Origin: Stictocephala bisonia
Lineage: Eukaryota; Arthropoda; Insecta; Hemiptera; Membracidae
Direction: 5' to 3'
DNA: 64,000 nucleotides
NCBI GenBank assembly: GCA_035578905.1
Contig: JAQJVL010000030.1
Coordinates: forward strand, 311,159-375,158
The notes beneath the pieces are model-generated. The model searched no databases. It was given only the letters and a program-made list of their open reading frames with translations, and was not told where the DNA came from. Position 1 is the first letter of the stretch; each line of letters begins with the position of its first letter. Below are positions 46,120 to 62,485 of the stretch, piece by piece. The position numbers were made by a program, and so were the translations under genes.

Positions 46120-47285
46120 TACAGACTATGTGCTAAAGGAAGTGTTAACAACAACAAACACACATTCTTGCCATTATACATGATGGAGAGACATTCCAGG
46201 GAAACACAAATGACAGGAAACACATTCGTTGTTGCACCAAACTTGTACACAATTCTACCTTTCTATCATGGTAACTACACAGAGCAACTTGTGACCACCT
46301 GCTTACAAAATGTGTTACCAATTACGTTGACAGTCCAGCCAGCACCACGGTGTTGACTACGACCTTGCCGAACACAAAACACCGGAAACGTCACGAAATC
46401 GGGTGCCCTTCCGCAACATGCTAACTTCCTCCCGCCTGCCTGCCGGCACAACGTGCCATCACGAACTGTCATACCACATTAAGAAAGTGAGATTTGCGGA
46501 TACCATTTAACTATATGGTTAATCGCTTTGAACAAGCTGGCGAAAAATAAGAAGGGATCCGCAGTAAGTTGATTCAGGTGATCTAACTACCAGACAGGAC
46601 GATCAAAGTGAGGTTAGTAGCCTTCATCACAGCGAGCTATATCGTCTAAGGACTCTCTATCGACTTTCTTATGGACATGAAGGTTAAATTTGAAAGCATT
46701 GGATCATCTATGAAGTTCACTATATGAACACTATACTTCATTAAGTTTTCACGAATATTATTATTCACATTCTTGTATTAGAAACAGCAACGGGTTGTGT
46801 GATGGGCAATGACGGCCCGAAACGCACTTCTTGTAATTCCAGAACGAACAGACAGACGAACACGACTTTACATTGAGGTACAGCTGTTAATGAACAACTG
46901 GTATGGGCAAGGAGGACATTGGAGTAGGTAGGAATTTAAAATGCGAACCAGTTTCTTCCACGTTAAAATTATATTATTAACTGACAGTGCAACCGTGTCC
47001 GGCACGTGCCAACTTTAATTTTAATTGTCTGAAATAAGTGATAAGGTTGCAGTGCCACCCTAAACTACCAAATTTTTTAATATAATATAAAACGAATTGT
47101 AAATTCAACACATATATATTTATAATGATTATTTTATACTCTATAAATAAATAAATATATATAATGTTTATTACATGAACCTCACTGACAAGTTACATCA
47201 AACTTCGTAATGCCAAATCTGTAAAGTAAAATGTATAAATATATAAACATAGAAAATCTCACAGACTTTGAATAGTATGAGAAAT
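46120..47285. other. non-coding DNA
   Basis: Bases 46160-46480 are of balanced composition with short open frames on both strands, none recognisable. The rest is AT-rich. Confidence 0.4.
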
Positions 47286-47624
47286 GGAATTTAGTCGGTA
47301 GGAAGAAGGCAATGAAAATTGATGGAGCAGATCCACAGAGCTCTAAAACGGTATGTAGTCATTAGGAAGAAGAGGGCAGTGAATATTGATGGAGCAGATC
47401 CAGAGAGCTTTAGAATGGGGTGTAATCAGAAGGAAGAAGAAGGAAGTGAATATCGATGGGAGCAGATCCACAAAGCTCTAGCATGGGACGTAGTAAGTAG
47501 GAAGAAGAAGTCATTGAATATTGATGGAGCAGCTCCACAGAACTCTAGAATGGAATGTAGTCGGTAGGAAGAAGAAGACAGTTAATATTGATGTAGCAGA
47601 TCCACAGAGCTCTAGAATTTAGAC
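47286..47624. repeat. 67-bp tandem repeat array, about five units
   Basis: The marker GATGGAGCAGATCCACAGAG (with substitutions) starts at 47321, 47388, 47455, 47523 and 47590: spacings 67, 67, 68, 67. Each unit also holds GTAGGAAGAAGAAG and TGAATATTGATG. Units differ from each other at roughly one base in six. The plus-strand 82-codon frame across it is a by-product. Confidence 0.9.
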
Positions 47625-50619
<2,995 letters not shown>

Positions 50620-50880
50620 ATTTCATGGACTCTCCACGTCACAATACTGACAGAACCTCATGCTCCCTTATGACTTGACGCTAAATTGCTACCCACCTAC
50701 GTTATAATATTAACGGAATCATTTGCTTACACGACTTGGCGGGACTCTCCCATCCACCTAAATCACAAAATTCAAATCTCTTTGCTCACTCATGATTTTA
50801 CGGGACATTCTCATCCATCTACGTCACAATATTGACGGAATGACTTGGCGGGCTCTCAATTCACTTACGTCAAGCCCTTC
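50620..50880. repeat. degenerate tandem repeat, period about 60-65 bp, four units
   Basis: ACGTCACAATATTGACGGAA (with substitutions) recurs at about 50635, 50699, 50760 and 50820, and is followed each time by a variant of CATGACTTGACGGGACTCTC and CATCCACCT. The units are strongly diverged. Confidence 0.6.
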
Positions 50881-51389
50881 AGCTCAAACACAGTTTGTTG
50901 AGTCCTCTCTCACTACTTACGCCATATGGTTCAAGAGTGGTAGATCGTTAAACGCAATGACTACATGGACAATGCCAGTGTTGAGAACCACTGCCTAGCT
51001 ACACCGGCGAGTCAATTAAGGTCGGGGGTTACAAAACCGCAGTAGCCTGGACCATCGGAGCTTGGCGTCAGACAATGCTGACACTGATAGTCGTTACCAC
51101 ACTCTACTTGACCGATCCCCACGATAAACGACATAGTTCAGCGTCCAGCGCCCCACGCCCAGGTCAGCGCCGCGCCCCTAGTGTCCTTCACCCCCTTACC
51201 AGATACAAACGGAGAATTTTAACTACAAATATCTTTTCGATATTTTCAGTTTTGTCAATTTGTCAATACATCCATATACACGCTCATAGTTCGCATAAAT
51301 TATAAGCGTGAGGAATCATACAATGATTTTTTAATTGATACTAAAATAACTACAGCCCAACTTTTATTGTGTTTATTTACTAACCTACT

Positions 51390-52450
51390 GAAATGTTTCT
51401 AATCAATAAAGTTGGCACGTCCCACAAAGAGTACGCTGCAGTCCATGGCGTTATGTTTTCCTCCCTACCATTCCTTTTCCTCCTTTTTATAAATGACTTG
51501 CCACAGGAGGTTCGACACTCTCTTTTTTGTCTCTTTGCGGATGACACTTCCATGGCTGTTGAGGCTCCTGAACAACACACACTAGCTTGAAGTAAAGCAT
51601 GCAATTAAATGAAATCAGTAAGTTAATGGTTTCAGAAAAATTGTCTTACAATGAATACATAAAAAACTCATCTTGTCAACTTCAGCATATCTAATTTGTC
51701 TCATCAGCCACACATTTCCATGAGTGTTGATGGTTCTGTGTTACCAAAGTATATTGAAGTAATGTTTTTGGGAATAGTGCTAGACAACAATTTGAAATTT
51801 CATAGCCACATTAATAAAGCCAGTAGCAAAATAGCTTCAGGAAATTTGTAATCAGAAGACTTGGTGCCGTAGGTGACACGTCACTTCTTCTTACTTCGTA
51901 TTATGGCTTAGTTTTTCCTTATCTAAGCTATGGGGTAGTAAGTCTGGGGAAGTGAAAGTGCTCAAACCAACCTAATTTTTAGACTTAAAAAAAGCGATTA
52001 GAGCAGTTTTTAAGAAGCAATACCGACAATCATGTAAATACATTTTTAAGGATTTCGGAATTTTTACATTTTTTTCTATCTATATATTGTTCAGTGCATA
52101 AAATTTGTTAAGAAACACATAAAAACATGTTCTAGTACAACCCATAATTTACGAAATAAATGTACAATCGCCATTCCGAAACACAGAACATCATTTTTCG
52201 GACTTAACCTGTTCGGGAATAACGCTTTTTAATGCATTACCTGAATCAATAAGAGGGGACAGTTGTGTCAACTCATTTGAACGGAGAGATAAGAACTATC
52301 TTCTGGATGGGATCTTCTACAGCGTTCGGGAGTATTGTCAGGCAGACGCTGATAATAACCTGTACCTTTGTATATGTATATAGATGTAGTAATATAGTTT
52401 CTTAAACTAACGATTTCTGACACATTTCATGTAATGTTAATTATCTATGA
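51390..52450 (+). mobile_element. third non-LTR retrotransposon pseudogene (RT core to 3' end)
   Basis: It opens just before the RT catalytic block: VHGVMFSSLPFLFLLFINDL is a damaged GVPQGSxLGPxLFLxxINDL, and LFCLFADDTSM is the catalytic box with FADD in place of YADD. Downstream, in changing frames, are MSVDGSVLPKYIEVMFLGIV then LDNNLKFHSHINKA (thumb), IFRLKKAIRAVFKKQYRQSC, and the C-terminal FERRDKNYLLDGIFYSVREY near 52275-52335. Multiple stops and shifts make it inactive. The 3' end is AT-rich with AATAAAAAAG near 52451. Confidence 0.8.
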
Positions 52451-52614
52451 AATAAAAAAGTTATTAATTATCTATTAGTTTTGAGTTATTAAAGAGGTTA
52501 ATACAGTTCCTATGGGTATGGGAATTTACAAGAGTAACTTTATATTTACTCAAATCCTGTGACAGTTCTACATATGAAGTTCATATTCTACCGTCATATC
52601 TGAAAAAGTAAACG

Positions 52615-52860
52615 CTGTAGACGACAGTCCTGTGACTGAGTGTACTCGCCTACATCCGACAGGCCCCTCGTCACCACATGTCATGGGTTGGATTCAATCA
52701 CATTTTTATGTCATGTGAACAATGCACTGTGGGTTGGGCGGTAGCCGTCAATCACATTGACCTTTATCCCATCCCAGGCCGGATATTGTGAGGTGCCGGA
52801 CACCGCAGTTGATCTCCTCACATTGCATTGATGGAACACATAATGCTGTATGGATATACA
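52615..52860 (+). mobile_element. possible tRNA-derived SINE (unrelated to the 58.5-kb family)
   Basis: A block of balanced composition begins CTGTGACTGAGTGTACTCGC, box-A-like, and about 45 bases later has GGGTTGGATTCAATC, close to the pol III box B GGTTCGANTCC. That spacing is normal for a tRNA-derived head. No poly(A) or simple-repeat tail and no target duplication were identified. Confidence 0.35.
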
Positions 52861-54934
52861 CAAACGAGGTCATAGTCTAACCAACTCTAGACTGAATTTG
52901 TGTTTATTTAACACAAAAGGTCTGTAACGTTATAAATGTAGAAGAGATATTTTAATTTTGTAAAATGTAGCAGCTGGTAAACACGACTATCTCCTGCATC
53001 GCTTCTGGTGTAAACCCTGTAACATGAATATACAACACTTTAAAAAAAAAAAAAATATTTCACCCATAGTTGGATGTGGCATCACTATCATATACTATTT
53101 AGAAATTTTTGAACAGTTTGTGAAGCCTGTTTGTTTTCGTGTGTGCTCATTGAGGCTAGTGCTGATAAATCGTGTGACATTATACAATCAAACCACGCTC
53201 GTATCTTTACTTTTACATTTACAATTATATTGACAGGGCAATTTTGGTCTCCCAGAGATAGTTAAAGCAGCTCATTATAACTCTTATCGTATCCGCGCAC
53301 TGTTAGGTAATCAGGCATTTTAGGAGTTGGCAAACAGCAGCCTTCAGGCGAGAGATAAGAAACTGTGTGTCAGCATGGCCGTTTGACAGCCTATCCCGGG
53401 TAAACTGTTGACGCCTATTGTCTCCATCACTCCATTTAAATTACTGAACCGATTAAAAACTTATTTCAGATCTTTCTAAGTAGTATATTGCAAATTGACT
53501 AGTCTATTTCATAAACAATTATCTGTCTAAATATCCATCAAGATGCTGAGCAATTTAGCAAAATCATAACAATTTACTAACAATCCAAAAGATATGAAAT
53601 AAACTGGAAAACTTAACGATTCTCCAATCGGTGGTGGAGTGAGAGTAGGGTGGGTTAGTTAATACTTGAACAAAACCAAACTCAATTGCATTTAATTGTT
53701 AAAGAAATATGATGAATTATATCTTATGACTTTACTTTTGATAATTTTCCTAACGCGATTCAAACCACCACATAATAAGAAACCACATTCTGCACACAAA
53801 TATATATTGTATCATCTGATTATTAAATACTTAACAGATCCATTAGCTAGCTAATGATATGAAATAACTTTTTTTAACAAAAAGTATATCACAAATGTTT
53901 ATAGACACTATCTACCAGTCCAATTAGGTTAGGTTAGGTTAGGTAAAATTCGGCATTGATTTTATGCATAACATAAATTTCTCATCCAATGTTAAAATTT
54001 AAGTATCAAATTATCAGCTGTTATGCAGTTGTGGAGCGCTAGTGTATTCATATGTAAATTAAATTCAATTTAAACCAGCTGTTGTAGCAGATCTCACTAA
54101 CTAACCAAATTACAGGCACAAATTTTACAATTAGATGAGTTGTAGGTTACAATAAAGGGTTGGGTTAGATTAGTTTGGGTTAGGTTAGGTTATTCACTTT
54201 GCACATTTTACATAGATTGATCGATCCTTAATGTCACTTGAATCCTCAAAATGCCTACGTGCACCATGTGATCTTTCTTAAGAGACATTCAAAGTTACTA
54301 ATTTTATATCACGTTCACAATGGCAGAAGGCAAGTAAAAATCAAATATCATCGACAATGTCAATGTTGATTGATGGTTCTATCGATGAACTCCCAAGACA
54401 GATGTGCGGAGGTCACCGGTAGGCGTGCCTCCGCCCTAGGTGTCGAAGGCCACCCGTGAGGAATGGTCGTGGATTTGCAAACAGGAGAAGGAGGGACTCC
54501 ATGCGGCGCCGAGCTGGCGAGGCGACAAGCGTTGTCAGACAACGCCCGTGTGGGTACCCCAGAGTGCCAAACATATATGGATATATGTGATGGTTTCGCC
54601 TGGACTAGGATGGAGTGGTGCAGTGAAAGCGATTTTCATCCAAGAAAATCACTCCTCACAGAGTTAAGTTATGCATGTTCTTGCATTCATACACACTGTG
54701 TAATGTAACTAACTGTGTAATGTAAAAATTATCAATATCATACAGTATATTGAATTTTGTTGAGAGAGTAATTTGAACTATTACAATAAGTGAAAAACTG
54801 CTTTGCTCAAGAGCGAATCCTGCCTACTTACAATGTAACTGATAAAAATAGTTCTAGCTAAAATAACTTTTCTAATATTTCAAATACTTCTTTGTGATGT
54901 ATGTTTCACCATCGTGGCTATGAAACGCTACGGG
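52861..54934. other. non-coding DNA with short TTAGG runs and one GC-rich, coding-like patch
   Basis: Short TTAGG runs are at 53925-53943 (about four units) and 54178-54190 (about two and a half). Bases 54370-54680 are GC-rich; in one plus frame they read MVVDLQTGEGGTPCGAELAR, then ICDGFAWTRMEWCSESDFHP, which looks more protein-like than its surroundings, but I cannot assign it. The rest is AT-rich. Confidence 0.4.
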
Positions 54935-56880
54935 TTTAGCGAGTCAATGGTAACCAGACCAACGTCTTCGGGAGTAACGAACTGAGTCGCCTTTGGTCAA
55001 CGGTCATACCAAACAAACTGACTTGTCCGTTTGTACATAGTTATAGTTCAGTCAACGATAGGAGGCTGTACCATTCGCAAGTAGATCACATGACGGCAAT
55101 GTACATAACTGGTCCAAAATATCATCTGACGTAGTCTTCGAAGGTTTAGCGAGTCAATGGTAACTAGTATAACGTCCTCGGGAGTAACGAACTGAGTCGC
55201 CTTTAGTCAACGGTCATACCAAACAAACTGACTTGTCCGTTTGTACATAGTTATAGTTCAGTCAACGATAGGAGGCTGTACCATTCGCAAGTAGATTGCA
55301 TGACGGCAATGTACATAACTGGTCCAAAATATCATCTGACGTAGTCTTCGAAGGTTTAGCGAGTCAATGGTAACTAGTATAACGTCCTCGGGAGTAACGA
55401 ACTGAGTCGCCTTTAGTCAACGGTCATAACAAACAAACTGACTTGTCCGTTTGTACATAGTTATAGTTCAGTCAACGATAGGAGGCTGTACCATCCGCAA
55501 GTAGATTGCATGACGGCAATGTACATAACTGGTCCAAAATATCATCTGACGTAGTCTTCGAAGGTTTAGCGAGTCAATGGTAACTAGTATAACGTCCTCG
55601 GGAGTAACGAACTGAGTCGCTTTTAGTCAACGGTCATACCAAACAAACTGACTTGTCCGTTTGTACATAGTTATAGTTCAGTCAACGATAGGAGGCTGTA
55701 CCATTCGCAAGTATATCACATGACGGCAATGTGACTGGTCCAAAATATCATCTGACGTAGTCTTCGAAGGTTTAGCGAGTCAATGGTAACTAGTATAACG
55801 TCCTCGGGAGTAACGAACTGAGTCGCCTTTAGTCAACGGTCATACCAAACAAACTGACTTGTCCGTTTGTACATAGTTATAGTTCAGTCAACGATAGGAG
55901 GCTGTACCATTCGCAAGTAGATCACATGACGGCAATGTACACAACTGGTCCAAAATATCATCTGACGTAGTCTTCGAAGGTTTAGCGAGTCAATGGTAAC
56001 TAGTATAACGTCCTCGGGAGTAACGAACTGAGTCGCCTTTAGTCAACGGTCATACCAAACAAACTGACTTGTCCGTTTGTACATAGTTATAGTTCAGTCA
56101 ACGATAGGAGGCTGTACCATTCGCAAGTATATCACATGACGGCAATGTGACTGGTCCAAAATATCATCTGACGTAGTCTTCGAAGGTTTAGCGAGTCAAT
56201 GGTAACTAGTATAACGTCCTCGGGAGTAACGAACTGAGTCGCCTTTAGTCAACGGTCATACCAAACAAACTGACTTGTCCGTTTGTACATAGTTATAGTT
56301 CAATCAACGATATGAGGCTGTACCATTCGCAAGTAGATCACATGACGGCAATGTACATAACTGGTCCAAAATATCATCTGACGTAGTCTTCGAAGGTTTA
56401 GCGAGTCAATGGTAACTAGTATAACGTCCTCGGGAGTAACGAACTGAGTCGCCTTTAGTCAACGGTCATACCAAACAAACTGACTTGTCCGTTTGTACAT
56501 AGTTATAGTTCAGTCAACGATATGAGGCTGAACCATTCGCAAGTAGATCACATGACGGCAATGTGACTGGTCCAAAATATCATCTGACGTAGGTCGTCGA
56601 GGTTTTAGCGAACCAATGGTAACCAGACCAACGCCCTCGGGAGTAACGAACTGAGTCGCCTTTAGTCAACGGTCATACCAAACAAACTGACTTGTCCGTT
56701 TGTACATAGTTATAGTTCATTCAACGAGAGGAGGCTGTGCCATTCGCAAGTAGATCACATGACGGCAATGTGACTGGTCCAAAATATCATCTAACGTATT
56801 TTAGCGAGTCAATGGTACCTATTCCAACGTCCTCGGGAGTAATGAACTGAATCACCTTTAGTCATCAGTCATCCCAAACA
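54935..56880. repeat. 206/210-bp satellite array, about nine units
   Basis: The marker TTTAGCGAGTCAATGG starts near 54935, 55145, 55355, 55565, 55771, 55981, 56187, 56397 and 56603. Spacings are 210, 210, 210, 206, 210, 206, 210, 206. The 4-bp difference comes from GTACATAACTGG versus GTGACTGG. Internal units are nearly identical; the first and the last two are diverged. Nothing in it is coding. Confidence 0.95.
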
Positions 56881-58539
56881 AACTGATTTGTCCATTTGAA
56901 CAAAATTTAAGTTCATTGAGGTGAATCCAGAGGCCCATTAGTTCGGTAACATTGTTGCAGCTTACATAATTGAAAATAAAATATTACAATGCTGAACCCG
57001 TTAAATATTATAATGTGGCATTATTTATCACACCAACTTTGTTAAATGTTTACAGCAGTATATAAAATAATACAAGAATCCAGGTAAAAAAATTATACGA
57101 AAGTTCCGATTAAATATATAAATCGATTTGAAACCTTTGGCAACATGTTAAGAAAGATCTCAATTTCAGTAAATATGTCAATTAATTGTAAAGTCCGAAA
57201 ATGGTTCAATTACATAGTAAACAACAAGTAAACAAAAGCAGTAAATAATTAGAATAAATCGAAAAAAAACATTGCAAATGTTAATGAAAATTAGTGCCTA
57301 GTAACTAGTAAGTCGTTTATCAAGATTTGAACAAAGAAAATATTGTACAACAAAATGGCGGATGGGATATTATTCTCTTCCGTCGCTATCACGATTGTTA
57401 CAAATAAAAGGTACAAAAATAGGTATACATCCATTTACATGTTTTTGAAACATATTTACGTACTTATAAAAGCTGCCAATCACTAATGGAATGCTGGAAT
57501 ATATGGAAAAGTTACGATAGTGAAATCCTCAGGATTTAGGATACAGAAATGGTTAAAATTGATTTGAACCCAGTTCTAGTTTTAGTGTTGCTTTACTCTA
57601 CAGAAACGATATTGGGAGACAGTAACGAAAGGGATCACAGCAATACGTTCCTGGAGTATTTAGTTACTGTCATTTTATACTAATTCCATTGTGTACTGCT
57701 TTCGTGACACTAAACTGAAAATAACTGTTCTATGATAGTAATGTATACACATAATCTTGTAAATACGTTTGTTCTTCAAGTAACAAGGAATTAATTATTA
57801 AAATCCGTGTTTTTAATTATAAATGTACTTACAAATATTTAACATTAGGTACACAAATGTAAAATATTAATTATTTTTAAATATAAATTTTGTTATAAAG
57901 CGAGTTCAAACTAAAACTGTTTTATGTTTAAAGTTTCTGTTTATACGTTTTTTTAATAGATTGGTTTTTGGCATATGTTACAAAATTGATAAATCTCGTG
58001 AATTTAAACGTATTTTCAAATTTAAACTATCAATTTCAAAACTTATCTGATATAATTTTTTATTGACGTAATTTTTTGGACACTCTTATCTCATAAAATA
58101 GGCAAATATAAATTTGTAAACCCTTCTTCAAAATATAAAGTACGAGTCAAGTTTTCTAACACATATATAACAGACAGCAAATATCTAACGTTTTATAATT
58201 CTATATACGGCCAGAATGAGTGAAAGTTTACAGACGTACAGACTGGTGAATGAATATAAACTACTGCTTCCTGTATCATAGAACTGGATGAACTACATTG
58301 TGACACAGCTGTCTGGTGGGTGCACGTACAGCCTAGCCATAGAATACCGCATATCGTGTAATGAACACGACGGGGAATGAGCATGGCGTACTCTAATACA
58401 GCTTTCATGTAGATATGAAGGGGTATCTTCAGTTACATACCGTGGAGAAGGCTGTATTTGTGGGCGAGACAGTGAGGACGAGCTGTTGTTAGTTGTTGCA
58501 TGGAGATCAATCGCTGTAATGTCAGCAGTGTTATCTTAT
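56881..58539. other. AT-rich non-coding DNA
   Basis: No gene is supported. A short patch at 57345-57420 (CAAAATGGCGGATGGG) is slightly GC-richer but has no extended frame. Confidence 0.45.
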
Positions 58540-58807
58540 ATTTTTTTTTCTTAAGACGCCGATCGTCAAGATATGGGCGAATACGGATTCAGAATGAGTG
58601 TGATAAGTATAAATGAGCGACTGTATTCATTATTACAAACTAAGCCGATTATTCCTTAGAATGTGTCATTATTTAATATCCCAATGCAAATTAAGAGCCG
58701 GTGGTTATCAGCTCTTTCCTTTCAAAATATGTTACGACACTGTTTAGGATCGAACTGACAACCTAAAGCTTATAAAGCTGGGATTTAACCAACTAAGCTA
58801 CCGACCA
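58540..58807 (-). mobile_element. tRNA-derived SINE (minus strand)
   Basis: On the minus strand the head reads TGGTCGGTAGCTTAGTTGGT, containing box A TAGCTTAGTTGG (58789-58800). About 30 bases later comes GGTTGTCAGTTCGATCC (58747-58763), which includes the pol III box B core GTTCGATCC. The body continues to a 3' domain (TCACACTCATTCTGAATCCG..CTTGACGATCGGCGTCTTAAG) and an A-rich tail at 58540-58549. The 3' domain is shared with SINE copies at 17.7 and 31.7 kb, whose bodies differ. No target duplication could be fixed. Confidence 0.75.
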
Positions 58808-59874
58808 ATACAGTTTTATAACTAACTATTTAATAACCTTCTACGTTAGCATAAAATTGCCATTTCGATTAGGAATTTTCTAATCAAAAAGCTCTTTTTC
58901 AGAATACTGATTTTTATCTCGTAGCTATTGTCAATATCTAAAAATATTGACCTATACGTGAAGCATGTCCCTTATACAGAACAAAACTATGCTTTATAAT
59001 GAGTAAACGTTTCAAGTAAATTTTGCATCAAATGCTTGTTTAAAACTGCAGTTCATACAATATTTGTTAATTCTGCCCACATAATAACAATTTAAAACAT
59101 ATTTTATACTTACTCATAAGACAAAACCGTTTGTTGCTGGTATACTATCCACATACCTGTAACAAAATAATAAAAAATATTCCTCAAAAGGCAAGCTGTA
59201 AACCATTCTTTAAAGAACTTGAAATTATGTCTTTTTCTTCTTTATATGTTTTTCACTGCTTGTTTTATATTAAACAAAATATTTCTAAATTTACAATTCA
59301 AATTAGTATACATAACTACTCTATATGAAACAAAGACAATGTAAGAAGCAATTATATACACATTATAAATTAATACATAGTTTTGAACAGTTAAATCACC
59401 AATTTTAATATACATAAGAAATCTAAAAGAAGATAATTTCAAGAAAACATTGAAAAATTACAAATACCCGCCAAGGTTGTAGATAGTGGGGGGAGGCAGG
59501 AACGACCCTCTCTGTACCACTGACGTTTCACCGAGCGATAGACCGTCCTGCTCATTTAACGTTCTGATCATGTCCCCTAGAGGAAGCTGCAAGGACGTGC
59601 GAGAGATAACTTGCGAGTGGTGTGACTGAAGGTCGAGTGGTGCAGGAATGTAATGAAGACATAAACACGCTAAACCATGACGATTGAAATGTGTTCTAAG
59701 TTGCCACTCACGTATTGTGGTCGATGAGGCGAAACGTAACACAAGCCTGTTGTATATGTCGGCAGTTATACTACCTTCATATGGACTTTATAGTTCTAAC
59801 TAAGCCCTTAGTAAGTAAAGATTTTTTAATTTCATTTTAAAATGACAATTAATTGTGAGATGCGGAAGGCGGGT
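58808..59874. other. AT-rich DNA with one GC-richer open frame
   Basis: A 94-codon minus-strand frame (59742-59458) lies in a GC-richer block. It contains LPLGDMIRTLNEQDGLSLGE and ends PPPTIYNLGGYL before a TAA. It could be a terminal exon or a mobile-element remnant; no family is recognised. The rest of the stretch is AT-rich. Confidence 0.35.
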
Positions 59875-59882
59875 GCTTTAGG

Positions 59883-62477
59883 CAGTGCCGCCCAGAGACT
59901 TTTGGTGGCCTGGGGCAAAGTTTACCATGTGGCTCTTTCCTTTACTTCAAAATAAATTTCATTACTCTGATTGTCAAATATACTATGATTGATTCTTTAT
60001 TTTTAGCGCTTTCTACAATATTCTTACCATCTCTTTCATTAGATTACTACTGTAATTAGGATTCTTGTTCATGGACATGTTCTCAGAGCTAGCTAGGCTC
60101 GCTGCGAAGCTCCAGTAAGTTTTTCTCTAATTGTCATATACTTTTTAAATATTTCTTTAAGTATTACCACTACAATAACATCAATCTCTTGTAAAAAACA
60201 CTGATATTCTTTAATACTAAATGAATAATAACGAACTAAGCAATGCCACAGTCACTTGCATAGGCAGTTGCATAGTTGGGGGCATCAGCTCTTCGATCGC
60301 CAGTTGAGGAGCCATCCTCGCCGATTATATTAGCTGGGGTGACTGATAGTTGCACCCCAAGGTCAGAAATATGCAGAGGGTTTCTCTAATTAGTCAAACA
60401 TGGTTTTGACAGTTGCGCCCGAGCCCCCTTCCGAGGGACAGCGGCATTTCCCGCACCGCCTCCACCGGAGCGACGACTGGAGACGATCGTCTCGCCGACT
60501 GATCGGTTGCGTTTCTTTTAAAGCTATAACCACAACAGTATTTCCGTAAATTAATTGGAAAGCAGCACCGGCACATCGGTATCATACAGTCTTGGCATGA
60601 ATTACTTCAAAATATAACACAATATTTGTTTAACGTCTGTATCGTTATTAAAACAATAATATGTACCAACACGTATTATGCTAACTAAAAAACTATTTTT
60701 AAAACAATAAATAACCCCAGATCGCCATGACCGCAGAGAATATCTCACTATTTAGTTTATCCCCTTAAATGTTTTTAGTTATTTTATGTCTGTTATGATA
60801 GATAAGCTATCTGGTTTTAGTAATTCACTATCATTTAATAGATATTTTTAAAATCTTGGTGTTGTGCACATCTTTGTAAACTACAAATTTAAGACTAAAT
60901 AAACTAATATAAACTAAATGTATTTAAGTATGTTAAACAAACATCATATATTGTTGATATTCCATTGTTGATATTCCAATTCTCAGGTAATAACAGCCTA
61001 GATATATGTAATATTTACCGTTTAATTGCGTTGATAATTTTTGTTTATAAATTCAACAAATTATTTAATTAGTTTTATAATATACTACATTACAAAATAT
61101 GGAAGGTTTATAATATACTAAATTACAAAATATGAAAACCAATACGCAATAAATGAATAACACAAAATAGTAGGTGATTGCTTAATAAATATTGGCTTCT
61201 ATTTTTAAGACTAAACTTTAATACGTAGTAGAAATATTTTGTTTAGCACTATTAGGAATAATTAGGAAATCATTGTAAATAAATAGACTTGTAATTATTT
61301 TGAAACATAAACATATAATTAGTACACAGAAATATAAAACGCAGGAACTTAACTAACAGTTTACTCTTTGCAGTACATGTAAGAACATTATTTTAAATAC
61401 TAAATGATTGTCTTAATCTGGAAATGGAAATTAAATTATTGTAAAGATTTTTAACAATAATTTAAAGATTTTTAAGATCATTTAAAGATAAATGATTGCA
61501 AATTAAATTAATGGATAACTATAGTAGGTTACTAGGAAATCCAAAAGAACGCATTAAACTACAGAAATATCACTCTATAAAATACAACAATAACAAAATA
61601 TTTCTTTACTGGACGACAGTAACCAATCAGACTAATGATTGACGATGCCAAGTAAGGAGTTCCCCCGACCTACCCATCATGTTAATTAATTGAACTCTTC
61701 CAGCCACGTTGTTACAACATTGTATATTTTGCCTGCAGGTTTTTTGGATGCAAAACACAGTGACTACTGAAATACGAATACAATTTCTTAAATTTAGTGC
61801 ATACATTGAAAAATTAGCTGATCAGTGCCAGGAAAGTGCAACGTTAAGACTTTCGAGGCCGACACCTCTTGCCGGCTTTGAAACCAAGTTTGTTTTGAAC
61901 CGGCTTTGAAACCTTTTCTCATAAAGACTTTTCGACCTTTTTAAAATGACAGATTTAAAAAATTTTTACTTTAAATTTGTTTGCTTAGATTAAAGTAAAC
62001 AGGACATCTCATAGGGGGCCCACTGTCCACACCACTCAAGTATATTTATATGTTCGCAAACTGGAAAGGCATTTTTGTGTGTTCACAAGCTGGACGACTT
62101 TACACTTTAGAAACTAAACAACCGGCGAGGGGTACAGTTGTAGTTACATGCCAACTACAGCGTATGCTGTATGTCACTTTGCCGACCGCTGTCAAACTTC
62201 AAAGACCAGTGTTCAACTTGCTCTAAAAGGCTCCAATAAACCAAAATTTTTCTATAAAACCAATGGTTTAGTTTAAACGTTTTAAAACTAAAACTGAAAG
62301 ACTTATCTGACCTAATATCACTTTTGATGTCTTGATACAAGCCTGAATCGTTTCTTATCTAGTAGATTATTAAGTATTTTATTTTTTATTCCATGAAATG
62401 TGGCTCCCCTCTGAACTTAGTCTGTGTGGGCCCGGGGCAATCTGCCCCTTTTGCCCCCCCACCTCTGGGCGGTCCTG
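59883..62477. mobile_element. 2.6-kb hAT-superfamily element, probably non-autonomous
   Basis: The termini are inverted: left CAGTGCCGCCCAGAG, right (complement) CAGGACCGCCCAGAG, followed on both sides by a GGGGC- and CCCGGGGCAA-rich subterminal region. Perfect 8-bp target duplications GCTTTAGG flank it (59875-59882 and 62478-62485). CAGNGCCGCCNAGAG ends with an 8-bp duplication are diagnostic of hAT elements. Inside, no DDE or hAT dimerisation motif was recognised. There is a GC-rich block at 60280-60520, a donor-like CCA|GTAAGT at 60114 and an acceptor-like TTTTGCCTGCAG at 61738, but no continuous transposase. It is therefore read as an internally decayed or non-autonomous copy. Confidence 0.9.
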
Positions 62478-62485
62478 GCTTTAGG

